From NCBI GenBank assembly GCA_012862575.1, contig BLSF01000083.1, forward strand, positions 69,288-133,287: a stretch of 64,000 nt of DNA. Reading direction: 5' to 3'. This stretch comes from Parietichytrium sp. I65-24A (Eukaryota > Sar > Bigyra > Thraustochytrida > Thraustochytriidae). The notes below the pieces were generated by a model that did not search any database, was not told the origin of the DNA, and was given only the letters and a program-made list of their open reading frames with translations. This document shows positions 41,854 through 53,636 of the stretch, one piece after another (position 1 is the first letter of the stretch; every line of letters starts with the position of its first letter). The translations under genes and the position numbers were made by a program.

Positions 41854-42177
41854 ATGGTTCGTAAGTGACGCGGTGGGCCAAGACGGGGTGAATCAATCCT
41901 TTGGCGGTTGCTGACTGATAGTTGTATTATTTGATGTAATTTTTTTGTCCGCGCAGGCGCAATGGGACTTCAGCAGGCCCTCCTCGTGGTGGGAGTAGGC
42001 TTTGTCGGTGGCGGCTCCGTTGTGACCACCCTTCTCTTCTCTGCCGTTGGCAACACTCCACGCACCTCGAACAAGAAGTGGAGGGAGGCATCGAAGGAGT
42101 ACATGAAGTACCAGAGAATGAACCCTATCGGTCTTGGAGGTCGCCGCGCATGGGACCCAGATTACCTCCAGAAGTAA
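41854..42177 (+). CDS. Small single-membrane-span protein, DUF1138-like (two exons)
   Basis: Exons 41854..41860 and 41957..42177, 75 residues. The 96-nt intron (GTAAGT to GCGCAG, with a CTGAC branch-like site) interrupts the third codon: ATGGTTC joins GCGCAATGGG to give MVRAMGLQQ. One hydrophobic helix (about 10-32) is followed by TPRTSNKKWREASKEYMKYQRMNPI. This resembles the TPxTxSNKxWxEAxxxxxxxQ..NPI pattern of plant DUF1138 proteins, reported as small mitochondrial cytochrome-oxidase-associated subunits. The match is from memory of the pattern and is tentative. An unspliced start at 41962 would give 71 residues. The clean splice sites favour the two-exon model. Confidence 0.65.
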
Positions 42178-42855
42178 TCTTGTGAATTACCAACTCGCAT
42201 GGCTGAGAATATGCATGCTCACTGCTGCGATTCCTCATAACGTAAAACAAACCATTCAAGACAAATTTTTCACCGTATTGCCTTTTTTGGTGCCTTTAAT
42301 TCGTATTTTCAGATGATTTTTATGATGAACGTAAACGAGGCAGCGGAGCGCTTTCGTTGTTCCGTTTTTCATTTCTCTTTCCGCGCCTACGGGGAATGCC
42401 TGCTTTTGACGAATCACGACCTTGTTTCGAACAGAAAATCATTCTTTGATGTCTTTATAAGGGAAACAAACGCATTTAACCAGTGATGACCAACTGTGTT
42501 CACCGCAAAGATTTGGCACAGCATCGCTCATGGCCGTCCAAAACCTTTTTAATTATATTTGTTCGTCAAAGACCTTCTCAATTTTATTAATTCGTCAACT
42601 CTTTTAATTAGGCCATGTCAGTAGTCTTAGTTCACTATTCGCGAGTTTTAATTCAGTGTCGAGATGTCCAATTTGGCCCGCCTTCTGCAAATGGTTTCGA
42701 TTTTACGCAAAATATGCGCACTGTTATTGTTCGAGTCGGAGAACCTTTCTGAAGTTACCACCGTGGCCACTATGAACGGTTTTTTAATTCGTGTCTTGAT
42801 GGTTTTGGGTTCCTGCAAGACGGAGTTCAAACACGGCAAAACGCGCAGTTTAGGG
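42178..42855. other. Convergent spacer between the DUF1138-like and MATE genes
   Basis: About 0.68 kb between two 3' ends. It is AT-rich around 42535-42660, with repeated TTTTAATTA-like words. The overlapping short frames on both strands lack domains. Confidence 0.55.
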
Positions 42856-44541
42856 TCAAGAAATACTGCTAGAAGTTGGCGTGAGTATTGCTCGAGACGC
42901 AACTCGAATGACATGTGAGCTACGAGGTACGGCGGTCAAAAGGGGCGAACAAACCTCGTGGGCTTCACTGCGGTCACGTGCGTTTTTTGACAGCTCTTCC
43001 CAGTTGGAATTGTACACTTGGACTGCAATGATCGCCGTCATCACTGCATACCCAACGAGAGAACCTTCCCAAACGCCCAAGAAACCACACAATGTGCCAC
43101 AGTTCACCAAGAAACCCAGTACATAGGAGCAGGGCATACCAATCACCCAGATGCCAAAAAACATGGCCGACACTGCCTTATTTGGGCGCCCTTGTCCTTG
43201 CAATGTACTATACCCGGAGAAGGCAAATGCCAAGAGAAGGTACGAGCCCCCCATTAAAACGCTCAACTGCTTTGCGTAAAATATCACCTCATCGTCAGAC
43301 GAGAACAGATAACCGATGGCGTTTTGCAAAATGAGAAACACGAACCCGACGGCGCATCCGATAAGGGACATTGTGATGAAGAGGTACCAAGCTAATCTTT
43401 GTGCTTGCCGTGGTCGTCCAGCTCCAAGCTCTTTTCCCACTTTCATGGCTCCACCGTCCATTAAACCATATATGCCACCAGAAAAGAAGTCAAAGATGTT
43501 CATCATGGCACTGTGCGCTGCGATTTGAGGCTCTCCAAATTCCGCGATTAGAATCGTAAGGATCAAAAACTGGCACTGCTCCAAAAGCGCGATCATAGAA
43601 TTAGGGATGCACTGCTCGGCAAATATCGTACACCTTTCACGAGTGAAATACTTTAAGGAAAAGCTGGGCCACACGTCCTTCGGAAGCTTGTCGCGCATAA
43701 AATGCACAAGAACTACCAATCTAACAAGCATTGTGGTGGCAGTAGCAATTGGACTTCCTTCAAAGCCGTACCCACCGATCACGATAGTGCCTATGCTCAC
43801 GCCGTGCACGAGGACCAGATTTGCAAATATGTTGAACACCGAAAAGAAGATGTGGATGGGAACAGAGGCGGACACAACGTCAAGCCCGTTCAGCCACTGG
43901 CAGAAGCACGATGTTATTGCGTCGGGGATGACCCATATCGTGGACAGTCGCCCAAATGTTGATGCGAGCTGAATGACCCGCTCACTGTCGGAACCCATCC
44001 CTGGCAGCTTTAGAAGGACTGCATCAAGGAGCTCTCCGATATAGAACCATGACAAGCCGATCGGAATAGCCAGGGCTATAGACGCAGCGAGCCCGATCTG
44101 CAGCCACACCCCCGCCAAGTGATTATTGCCGGCTCCCATTGCTTGGCTCGCGAGGGCTATCATGGCATCGCCGCACCCAATCCAAATAATCACTGCAGTC
44201 ACCTGAATCCACATCGTTGCAAATGCAGCTCCAGCCAGCTCTTCGGTCCCAAGCTTGCCCACAACTGCTGCGTCGGTCACGGTGATGCTAGTTCGGGAGA
44301 ATATGACAAGAATCTGAGGCAGGGCGTCCTTGATAATTTGCTTGACCGACTCCACAGGAGTGAGGACCTGGTCGTCCTCTTCGTCGCCACTCCCAGAAGG
44401 GAAAGCATCGCCTTCGCTCTCGGTACACGAATCAAGATCGTCAAGCACGAGACACTCTTGCAGTTCCCCTGGAGCGTCTATGTCCCTGAAGACGTGACTC
44501 TCCACCGAGTCACGCTCCGTTTCTCGAAAAGAAGAGTACAT
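42856..44541 (-). CDS. MATE-family multidrug/toxin extrusion transporter
   Basis: A single exon of 561 residues. About 70 acidic N-terminal residues are followed by roughly 12 hydrophobic segments in two MatE repeats. Repeat 1 starts ILVIFSRTSITVTDAAVVGKLG and has GCGDAMIALASQAMGAGN, the usual MATE GxxxALxTLxxQAxGA block. Repeat 2 has IPNSMIALLEQCQFLILTI and GAMKVGKELGAGRP, the second copy of that block. MATE proteins export organic cations, drugs or metabolites in exchange for H+ or Na+ (family knowledge). The substrate cannot be predicted here. The 5' leader just before the start is purine-rich (AAGAGGAGAAGAAGAGC). Confidence 0.93.
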   Translation of the reverse strand: MYSSFRETERDSVESHVFRDIDAPGELQECLVLDDLDSCTESEGDAFPSGSGDEEDDQVLTPVESVKQIIKDALPQILVIFSRTSITVTDAAVVGKLGTEELAGAAFATMWIQVTAVIIWIGCGDAMIALASQAMGAGNNHLAGVWLQIGLAASIALAIPIGLSWFYIGELLDAVLLKLPGMGSDSERVIQLASTFGRLSTIWVIPDAITSCFCQWLNGLDVVSASVPIHIFFSVFNIFANLVLVHGVSIGTIVIGGYGFEGSPIATATTMLVRLVVLVHFMRDKLPKDVWPSFSLKYFTRERCTIFAEQCIPNSMIALLEQCQFLILTILIAEFGEPQIAAHSAMMNIFDFFSGGIYGLMDGGAMKVGKELGAGRPRQAQRLAWYLFITMSLIGCAVGFVFLILQNAIGYLFSSDDEVIFYAKQLSVLMGGSYLLLAFAFSGYSTLQGQGRPNKAVSAMFFGIWVIGMPCSYVLGFLVNCGTLCGFLGVWEGSLVGYAVMTAIIAVQVYNSNWEELSKNARDRSEAHEVCSPLLTAVPRSSHVIRVASRAILTPTSSSIS

Positions 44542-46426
44542 CTTGCTCTTCTTCTCCTCTTAAAGCTACAACTGAGTTCGACCTTGCGTTTTTGCATGCG
44601 GTCCACCGGTAAGCGTTGGGGTCTCCACGACTCTCCCAGACTCTGGGAATCAAGCACCGTCTCAAGGCTTGCCCTTTGTAGAACGGTTTCCAGCTTCGCT
44701 TCCGAGCTCAATTGCTTTTACTATCGGTCGAACAAACTCGAAGCGGTTGCCACTCTCTCCTTCGAGTCGACCTCTACAGACTTCCTCTGTTCCTTCCCTT
44801 TTACATCTCACTGTGGCACCCGAGGACTGGAACGGTACTGACAGTGAGTACTACAGCGCTAAATTGTGAGTACACTACCACGCGTCCGTGCAGCGTGTAC
44901 AGAGTACAAGTACTTTGAACGTAATGTTGGCTCACAGTCCACCTCGAAGGTGTTTTCCTACTCTAGAATTCGAAATTCCGATGCCCTCTCTCCTCACTCT
45001 CACTCTTCACTCCTCACTTCACTCTCGACCGAGAAGCAGAAACTGATCAGTTTCACACTCCGATCCTCGAGGCTCGAGAATGATGTCAATCAAGTTAATC
45101 GAAGTTTGTCATGATGTCACCAGGGCTCGGTTGTGCTCGGGTGACTGATTTCGGCAAGCTGATTCATCATGACTCCGTGAGCATATCAAACCAAACGGAC
45201 TGGGGTACACTAGTGCTCGCTACCGTGTAATTACTAGGGTCCAAGACTATCCTTTGCACACGTCTGCCATCATCTTCTTCATCTGCCCGGTTTCACATAG
45301 TTTGACGACGTTTCACGTGTCAGTGCAGTGCATGTGCAGTGCATGTGGGTCAATCTCAACCTGTGCTGCCTTTTCCTTTCTTTCCTTCCAGCAATCTTTC
45401 ACCAAAAACACCATCAAAGTCCAAGCTACTTGTCCGTGCAGTCGCGCACTGGGATGCAGCTGTTGAGGTCGAGGCGGAAGTTCTCCAGTCTAAGAAGTTG
45501 TAGCATCTTTATACCCTTATGTCCTTCTGAGTCTGAGTTTTGGTCACACATGGTCCCCGGAAGCATCAAACTTCATGCTGCTCCAGGTTCTTACAGTCCA
45601 TCTACCTGTAAGACTAACATAGCATGGCTGGTCTCAACCCGGGGTCATTACACATAAATAATAGGATGCAATAGGAGCTCCGTCCTTGCGTTATCCAACA
45701 AACTCAACAGCTTCGATTAGGTTGGAAATGGTTGGAACTCACTCAGGGAAAACTGCGACGCCAAGATCCTCGATTCGATTTTCTGTGGTGCTCACATTGG
45801 GTGTTTTTCAAGTTCTAAACTAACCTTCAGAGCGACTGAAAACGTTCTTCGGAGCTCGTAGAAGAGCTTGTGTTCAACTTCTCAGGCCTCACCTAAAAGC
45901 GGAAGAATTTGGATGAAGTGGAAGAAGAATGAGCGGACATCTTTGAGGCTCGATCCCCAACTATATAGCCTTCCATTGCCCTTGGCTCTTATCATCTCGG
46001 GACCAGTCTTTGACGTAGCAACTTGACGACTCTTGGCCAAGCGCAGCCAGCCTCTGCGCCCTCTGTGCTTGGAACCCGCGGCGCTCCTTGTAAAAACCGG
46101 AGAACCGGCACCAGTCTGCAAGACACTACAATTCACAAGGTCCTTGCGTCCAGCTGAGAGGGCAGAAAGATCGAGCTGAAGCGGGACACATTGCGGGCGA
46201 CGCCGGCACGAATATGGAACCAAGAACGAAAGAAGATAGTAGGCATGCAAATCAATAAAATAATACCTTTGTTGCGAAAAAAAGGGGCAAGTGATAGAGC
46301 AAGTGAATTGTAAAAGAGCGACAAGACAACAACAACAACCAAGCACAGAAGAAAACGTGCTGGAGAGGCTGCAAGAACTCGTCTACTCACAAACGTCGAC
46401 GAGTCTGCCGAGCTCTACGCCACCGT
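44542..46426. other. Intergenic region between MATE and prion-like genes
   Basis: About 1.9 kb. The longest frame here (154 codons, minus strand, 45882-46346) has no recognisable domain and looks non-coding. Nothing else was identified. Confidence 0.55.
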
Positions 46427-49276
46427 TTAGCGGCTCGAGGCTCCCCAGTTGTTGTAGCTCTGCTGGTATTGCTGTTGTTGCTGCTGTTGTTGCTGCTGTT
46501 GATGGTGGTGGTGCTGCTGCATTGGGAGACCCTGCTGCGAGTAGTAGTACGCAGGAGTCTGTTGCGGGTTCTGGTTCATCACATATCCTGGAGGGCCGTT
46601 GGTTTGACCAGCTGGTTTTGAGTTGCTCGAACCAGAAGATTGCGGGCGGGAACCTGGGCCGCCACCGCTCTGTGGCCCGCGCTGAGGCTGCTGCTGGTAC
46701 ACCTGCTGATCGTACATTTGCTGTGGGCGGTAGTATTGCCCATAGTTGTAGTATGGTGCAGACGGTGGGTAATAAGGATGATGCATGTACGATCCGTACT
46801 GGTTCTGAGGTGGGTAGCCAAAATATCCCTGAGCATGTTGAGGCTGGTTCTGGCCGTGCTGCATGTTCATTGGCGGCTTGTTGGAATGCTGCATGCCGCC
46901 CTGGCTGTTCTGCTGCTGCGACTGCTGAGGTGCCTGCTGACCTTGCTGGGTGTATCCCGAAGAATGTTGGTTCTTACCCATGCCAGGTGCTGCGTTTCCG
47001 CGTTGAGCTGAGATTCCCGGAGGAGGTGCGACTGGGTGGCCGCTGTTGTAGTGTCCATCAAAAGACGGGTAGTACAAGCTCTCGTAACCACTTGCGCCGT
47101 AGTTGCTGCCGGCAAAATGGCTCGGGTCCGAGTACATCTGTCCCGAGAGATCGTTGCCCTGCATGTGGTTCGGGAACCCTCCAGGCACCTGGCCTTGTTG
47201 CTGCATGTGCGACATGTGCTGATGGTGGGTGTGATGCATCTGGTGCATCTGATGCATTTGGTTCGCATTGGAATGCATACCCTGCATTGGGTTTTGTTGA
47301 GCAGGGGAAGTCTGTCTGGCTGGCGCAGCTTGTTGTTGAGGGGAGTGCTGTGGCTGTTGAGGAGGGGTTGGGGCAGATTGTGGTTGCACCTGAGGGGAAG
47401 GAGTCTGAACCACAGGTTCCTGAACTGGCGCAGCAGGGGCGGCGGGCTTCTGTTGAGGAGAAGAGGCCTGCACGGCAGGGGCCGGAGAAGGCGTTGCAGC
47501 GGCCTCAGCGTCGGCCTTGGCTTTCGCAGCGGCAGCGTCGGCCTGTGCGATAGCTTGCGACTCGTAGTCAGTTGCATTCACAGCCTTGCCCTCGTTCAAG
47601 GACTGGTGGATGCGGGAAGTAGGGGAGAGCTTTGGCTGCTCTTGCTCCTGGCTCGCCTCAGATCCTTTGCCAAATCCAGGGATGATCTGGCCCAAGCTTG
47701 GCTTGTTTGCCTCAGGAGTGCTAGAGGAAGAAGACTGAGCGGAGGCTGCGGTGGAAGGCTTTTTGCCCCAAGCAGAAGGTGCTTCAGTAGTTGTTTCCTT
47801 CTTTGCAACTGAATCCGATCCGAAACTGATAGGGAAGGACTCGTTTGCTCCTGGCACTTTGTACTCGTCAGGAAGGCGCACCTTTGGTCCTGATTGAGCA
47901 GCTGGCGCAGATGCGATTGGCTGCTGAGGAGCAGGTGCTTTTGAGGCGGATTTTGGTTGGGTTGGCTTTTGTGGCTGTGATTCAGTGACTGGCGGGGCAG
48001 CGCTAGTCTTTGCGGGTGCGGCAGGTTTTGGAGCTTCTTTTACAGGCTCTGGTGCAGGTTTCTTCTCTTCAGTTGGCTTGGTCTCGCTTTCTTGAGCTGC
48101 TGGAGCAGGGGTCTCTGCGGCAGCTGGCTCGGGCTGCTGCTCTGGAGCAGGTTGCTGCGGTGCTGGCTCCGAGGCCTTAGCTGGAGTCTTGGGCTGTGCT
48201 GATTCAGCAGCAGGTGCTGCTGCTGGTTTTGGCGGCTGCGGCTTTGGAGGCCCAGCAGCTAACCTGGCGGCCCAGCTGAGATTGTTGGCTGCTGGCTTCT
48301 TTTCCTTTTCCTGAGGGACTGGAGTTGGACCCTTTACGTCCTGTTTAATATCTTGTTTTGCAGCGGAGTTTTGCGGAACCCCGTTCTCATTCGAAGCTTC
48401 AGTCGGCTTTGGTGCAGCTGCTTGAGGAGCCGCTGGCTTTTGTTGCATTTTTTTCTGCTGCTGTTGTGGAGGAGGAGCTGGGGCCTTCTCTTTCTGTGAA
48501 ACTTGACTCTGTTGCTCTAGAAGCTTGGACAGAGGCGGTCCTCTGTTCCATGCGTTGCTCGCTCCACCAACAGCCGCAACTGGTGCGGGGGCAGGAGCCG
48601 CTACAGGCTTTGGAGTCTCGGACACTACTGGAGCCTCCGAAGCAGGTGCTGTATTTTCATTCTCTGCCTCTGCAACAGGTTTTCCAGGTCTGTCTCCTTG
48701 CCTTCCTCCACGGTTCTGAGGTCTGTCGCCCCTGCCTCCTTTTCCTCCACGAGGCTGGCCAGCCATGTCACGGCCACCGCGACCACCGCGATCGCCAGGA
48801 CGGGCGCCACCAGGTTTGTCAGATCTTGGGCCAGGGCCACCACCGCGGCCACCACCCCTTCCCCCGCGGGATGATCCTCCCTGCTCTGGCTTCTTGTCCT
48901 TTGTGTTCTTTTTCCTCTTTACTTCTGACCACGACTCCTGATCAGCAGGGGAATTCGCGCCCATCTTCTCCAACTCGAGCTGGACTTGTTCCACATTGCC
49001 GTTGTGCTTTTTCACCAGCGCCTCCAGCTTTTGTTGTGTCATATTACCCGGCAAAAGACCTGCATCCACCATCTGATAGAGTGAACAATCCGAGTCAATC
49101 GTTTTCCACAGCGCATCAAGCCACAGGAATCATTTTAATATACGACATACAAAACAATCTGTCAGAACAACAACACACAACATAAATCCAAACCGTCACG
49201 AGTAGCGCCAGCCCAACCTCCGCAAGCAACTCACATTATGGGCAATGTCTTTATATGAGTAGGTCTCCGCCGACAT
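46427..49276 (-). CDS. Q/P-rich prion-like protein with N-terminal UBA-like domain (two exons)
   Basis: Exons complement(49235..49276) and complement(46427..49072), 895 residues. The 14-codon first exon (MSAETYSYKDIAHN) joins over a 161-nt intron (GTGAGT to TATCAG) to MVDAGLLPGNMTQQKLEALV. The first 60 residues look like a UBA/GIP1_N-type helical module, ending in ESWSEVKRKK, as in plant GBF-interacting and related RNA-granule proteins. RGG boxes follow (about 80-140), then proline/alanine/glutamine-rich sequence and a His/Met-rich segment (about 620-650). The end carries YYP/YGQYY repeats and a polyglutamine stretch before YNNWGASSR. Inference: an RNA-binding or condensate scaffold protein with RGG motifs. 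No enzymatic domain was seen. Confidence 0.7.
46455..46520 (-). repeat. Polyglutamine-coding (CAG/CAA)n tract
   Basis: Near the 3' end of the prion-like gene. It reads as GTT/CTG triplets on the plus strand and encodes His4 followed by about 14 glutamines, interrupted by a tyrosine. Confidence 0.9.
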
Positions 49277-49428
49277 TGTGTGTGCGCTCTCTTCTTCTCC
49301 TTCGCCACTTCCCGCCTCTCCTAGCGGCGAGAATCAATTTGGCCAGGCCAGCCGCCACTGCACAGAGCCTTTCCTTCTCTTGTCGCTCGCTTCTTCCTCG
49401 CAGCGCCGCTCGCTGATTCCCACAACGC

Positions 49429-49456
49429 TCTCTCTCTCTCTCTCTCTCTCTCTCTG
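49429..49456 (-). repeat. (CT)14 dinucleotide tract
   Basis: A perfect dinucleotide run, (GA)n in the direction of the prion-like gene, 153 to 180 nt before its start codon. Confidence 0.9.
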
Positions 49457-49505
49457 CTCCCAAGCCTCTGCTATCTCTCCTCGCACAGTCGTTGACCAAC
49501 GCCCG

Positions 49506-49554
49506 CTCGCTCTGTCGCTCTGTCGCTCTGTCGCTCTGTCGTTCTGTCGCTCTT
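49506..49554 (-). repeat. Octamer repeat (TCGCTCTG)n
   Basis: About six tandem octamers with one C-to-T variant, upstream of the prion-like gene. Confidence 0.85.
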
Positions 49555-51552
49555 CTTCCAAACTCACTCACACATCTAATACATAGCTTCCTTCCCCTCT
49601 GATCCTCTGATCCTCTCCGTTGTCCCCCTATCCCATCCTACCTGCCGCCTACTCCTCCCTTCTCCGCCCACGGGTACTCGCTGCTACGCCCTACCTCGGC
49701 CTACTCTAGGTCTGTCTCGAACAGCCTATCCACTACTACGGCCTTGCGTCTCGAACAAAGTGGATCCTTCCGTTCCCGGACGACACAGTTCGCCGGTTTT
49801 GCCCCCGATGGACGCTCTGGATGTAGAAATGTGCTAGTCGGGGAGTGGGGTTCCTTTCGTTCCGAGGGCAGACGGCGGGTCAAAACTATGGGTTCTAGAC
49901 GGCACGGGCATAAACAGCGACTATAATGTACGCGCATCCGCTTGAGTACCAGGTATTAAGATTGTAAGACTGAACCAGGGCCGAGCTTTTCAAATATTGT
50001 GCCCGAAATGAACGTAATTGGGATTCGGTTCTCGGTGGTTCATTTTGGGTTCTTCGGGGCGGTTGAGCAGGCGGTTGCATTGGCCTACCACCACAAGTAG
50101 TTGCTCGGTAGAGCTGGGAAGGGTTGGGTTTCTGTTGTTTCTTATTCGAAAAAAGCGAAAATCCATCACCTGCATGAGGGAGGGAGATAAAAATGCGGGT
50201 GGATGCTGCTCGCTTTTCAGAATTCAGGAGACCTTGTTTTTATTTTAAGCAGCCTATTAATTCACTGTTAAAAGTCCTCGGAGTCTGGACTCTTGGAGAA
50301 ACTGAGATGAGATAACTCGGGTCGAAAATCTACATTAATTCAACAAGAGCAACTCTTTCACAACCCACTTTCACCTTCGCTTAGTGAGGGCACCACAGCG
50401 CACTGCTTGACAGGTCAAATGGTGCCTAGTACCCCCCGCATTGCACTTTCAGTGCCACGTGGGCAGGGGAATATGCGGATGCTGAGTAATTTGGGGGTAT
50501 CGTAGAATTCTTTCTGGTTTGGGACGACCGAGGTGCTTAGAAAATTAACCCTACTTATTGCATAGGAGAGTAATTATAATAAAGCCTAACATTGAAAGAT
50601 ATTTTAAGTACTTTAGCAGGTGGATTCAAATTTTGATCACAGTGTATCACAGTCAGGAGTTCACTTATCTCGTAGCCTATTCGAGAGATAACAAAGTCTA
50701 CAAAGCAACTTTTATTAAAAATTCTTTTTTGCTCACGTGTTTTAGCTAGTCTAAATATTAGTGGCAACGCGGGCGAAATCTTACCAGCTTCAATGGCAAT
50801 ACCATCGTTCTTGTTTTCAGAATCAAAATAGAACAGAACAGCTTGGAAGATCCAGCTGCGCGAGGATGAGAATCAAAATTCAAAAGAATTCTGCTGACTT
50901 TTGGCTCCTGAGTTCCCCAAAGCTTTTTTTCCCGGAATGAAGTGCATCGCACTGAAAATCACTTGCTGTGAAGGGCATGAGTTCCGCGATTGTTGCTTGA
51001 CGAGTGAGAACGTTCAAAGCAGGCAAGAATCATCATTTGTCGTTTCGCCAAAGCCAAACGACTTTCTGTCGTGGCTTTGCCCAGAATTACATACACAAAT
51101 TCCGAGAGCCGTCCTGCAGAACCTTTGGTGCAGCAAAAGAACCGAACCGGGGCCGAGAACCCAAGCCAAGAACTAGGGTAGGGCTTCGCGGCAAAGCCCT
51201 CTCGGTCCTTAGCACCAACAATTAATCCCACGTAGTAGTCTACCCATTACCACACATTCATTGACTGCTAGTTGTGCAGGTGGTCCTCCTAACACGATCA
51301 GAGAACTGTTCCCCACAGCGAGTGGCTCCGGAAGTAGTGGCAAACCATAGTCTCAGCGAAGGGCGCGTCTGGCGAAAAGTGCTTAGGGGCGTGGTAAGGG
51401 GAGGGGGTAAGGACTAGTAGAGGAGACTAGCTCACGATTGTTGGTTGGAGTTCTGGGGAGCTGCTGCTGAGTGTTGCGTTGATATTGTGTGTTTGGTGTA
51501 TACAGGTTGTGTCGTGCCAGGCAGAAGCGCAGACAAGAGACAGCGAGGCAGG

Positions 51553-52278
51553 ATGAGGGAAATTATCAGCTCGCGTGTGGTGAAGGTGCCAGCAGGAGGT
51601 GAGTTGTTTCGTGTGGAGCGTATTGTGGCGGCGCGCGCAGTCCGGGTCAGGGAGAGATGTGTCCAATCGAGATCCCAGAGTCGATGATGATGTTGCGGTG
51701 CTCGGGAAGGGTCGTCTTGCGTGCGTGGGGCTAACAGATGTTTTGTGTAATTGTGTTATTCAGTGGAGGTCACTCTCAAGGGCCGTGTGGTCATCGTCAA
51801 GGGACCTCGCGGTGAGAACTCCCGTGACTTCGGACACCAGAACATAGAGCTTACCAAGGTTGAGAATGGCGTCAAGGTCGTGAAATGGTTCGGCACCAAG
51901 AAGGAGCTCGCATGCATTCGTACCATCTGCGCCTCTATCACCAACATGATCACCGGAGTGACCAAGGGCTTTAGGTACAAGGTTCGTCTTGTATATGCGC
52001 ATTTCCCTATCAACGCTGTTTTGAACGGAGATAAGGAGATTGAGGTCCGCAACTTTTTAGGCCAGAAGAAGGTATTCAGAGTCAAGATGCGCGGAGACAC
52101 CACGATCACAAAGTCCGGCGCTGTTAAAGATCAGCTCGAGCTTGTCGGAAACGACATTGATGATGTGTCCCAGTCCGCTGCTGACATCCAGCAGAAGTGC
52201 AAGGTCCGCAGGAAGGATATCCGTAAGTTTTTGGACGGTATCTACGTGTCCGAGGCTGGCCCTATCACTGCCGAGTAA
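51553..52278 (+). CDS. RPL9: 60S ribosomal protein L9 (uL6), two exons
   Basis: Exons 51553..51598 and 51764..52278, 186 residues. The 165-nt intron (GTGAGT to TATTCAG, with a CTAACAG branch-like site) follows codon 15, and the split Val codon is completed by exon 2. The product begins [15 protein letters not shown], then [16 protein letters not shown], the eukaryotic L9 start, and continues with [15 protein letters not shown] and the [10 protein letters not shown] motif. The length matches the family (about 190). uL6 is a component of the large ribosomal subunit near the GTPase centre (family knowledge). Starting at the in-frame ATG 51751 in the intron would lose the conserved N-terminus. 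It converges on RRP41. Confidence 0.97.
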
Positions 52279-52785
52279 ACACAACAACCAAAGACGTGAT
52301 TTTATCTTCTCCAAAACCTTCTTGCTTTTTTTTCTCCTGTGTTTTTTCTTCTGTGCGAAATCGCAGTCGCGAATGTCTGACTGCTCCACATTTTGCCACG
52401 GTCATTATTATTTTTCGACATTCTTTGAGTTTCCTCAAGTCCCATCACCAAATTGCTGCTCTGGCCCGGGGGGCTTCCGCGCAACGGACTTATCGTGGAC
52501 CATTAATTAATCAGTGAAAAAGAAACTTGCAACACTTGTTCGATTCAAACTTTTCGCATGGCAAAAGGAGGGAGCTGTTAGCCACGCTAACAGAAGTAAA
52601 ATTTTCCACGCAGGATTTTTCTCAGCATGCCAACTTTTGCGGCTTCGTTGACGCGTGGAACGTAAGGAAAAAAAAAAAGGACACAACGGGAGCCATATCT
52701 ATCGTATTTACAAACGGATTTTAATCCTTGGACGGATCTGCAAGTTGAGAACTGTTCGCCAAGCGTCGAGCGAGAGAAGTCCCTT
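52279..52785. other. Convergent spacer between RPL9 and RRP41
   Basis: 507 nt between two 3' ends. It contains pyrimidine-rich 3' UTR sequence (TTTTTTTTCTCC at about 52326-52337) and an A10-rich run near 52669-52678. No gene seen. Confidence 0.6.
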
Positions 52786-53636
52786 TTATTGCTCGCTGGC
52801 AAGATCAAGTGTGGAAAGAACTGTCGAGACGTGTTCGCGAACTTTGCTCTCCAGCAATTTGTTCATCGAGTGGCACCCCACCTGCACTTCCTTCATCATC
52901 TGCTCGAGCAACACGGGCGACACTCTCACTGCACTGGTTTCCATTTTCAAAGTAAGGATCTTGCTAGTTCTCGGAAGCAATGTCAATAGCAAACGAGGCC
53001 CACCAGCGGACTCCTCGTGGTAATTGAGATCTAGGACCATGGACCCATCGAGATGCCCTACACTGCAACATGTCACGAAGTCGAGCATAGGGATACCGGC
53101 GTGCACCAATGCTAGAGAAGTGGCGTTAATACAAGTTCCGAGGAGACTTCCGTCCGCTTGGAGAATATGAATAGTGATGTCTATCTGTGATCTTTGGAAG
53201 AGCTTGGTTTGAATTACCTGAGCAAACGTTTCTTCCACAAAGTTCTGAATCGCAACACTCTTTTTGTCGCCCGCTCTGCGGCGCCTGCGGTCACTTGTAC
53301 TAAACGCTGCTTGCGAGACTTCGCACTTAACAATTGCTCGGTCGTGAAGAGATCTGTAAACCCGTCAGTTAGTCTACTAGCGACAAATCATTTGCTTCCC
53401 AGAACGGTTGCTGCGTCTGTCTCCACCATCAAACCTCAAATTCAGAATCGGAAAACTTACTGTGATTTAAGTGCGACTTCGCGCGGGCCATATACCGTGG
53501 CAATCACCTTCGTCAACCCCTGGGACAGCAGCACCGACCCGTCGCAACCTTCCATCACCCCAAACGCACAGTCCATCTTGCGGACTTCGTGAGCTTTGCG
53601 CCCGTCGGCACGCAGCGCCGTCACGCTTACGCTCAT
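52786..53636 (-). CDS. RRP41: Exosome core subunit RRP41/SKI6 (two exons)
   Basis: Exons complement(53461..53636) and complement(52786..53353), 247 residues with the start ATG 53634-53636. The 107-nt intron (GTAAGT to TTACAG) has CTAAC and CTGAC branch-like sites. RNase PH fold signatures are present: LRADGRKAHEVRKM near the start, SQGLTKVIATVYGPREV, then after the junction DRAIVKCEVSQAAFS, RSQIDITIHILQADG and NATSLALVHAGIPM. The QADG and AGIPM blocks and length match RRP41/EXOSC4 better than RRP46. Known role: ring subunit of the RNA exosome for 3'-5' RNA decay and processing. An upstream in-frame ATG at 53766-53768 would add 44 residues without homology, so the downstream start is preferred but not proven. 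Confidence 0.9.

Larger units (their letters stand above)
49277..51552. other. Intergenic region upstream of the prion-like gene and RPL9
   Basis: About 2.3 kb between divergent genes, so two promoters. Close to the prion-like gene there are (CT)n at 49429-49456 and octamers (TCGCTCTG) at about 49506-49554. The remaining sequence has no supported gene. The RPL9 5' end has a purine-rich leader (AGAAGCGCAGACAAGAGACAG). Confidence 0.6.

Noticed and set aside
45882-46346. 154-codon minus-strand frame before the prion-like gene
   Set aside because: No domain, overlaps the end of the spacer, and lacks a clear start context.
46291-47553. 420-codon plus-strand frame over the prion-like gene
   Set aside because: Antisense of a low-complexity GC-rich coding region, which stays open by composition.
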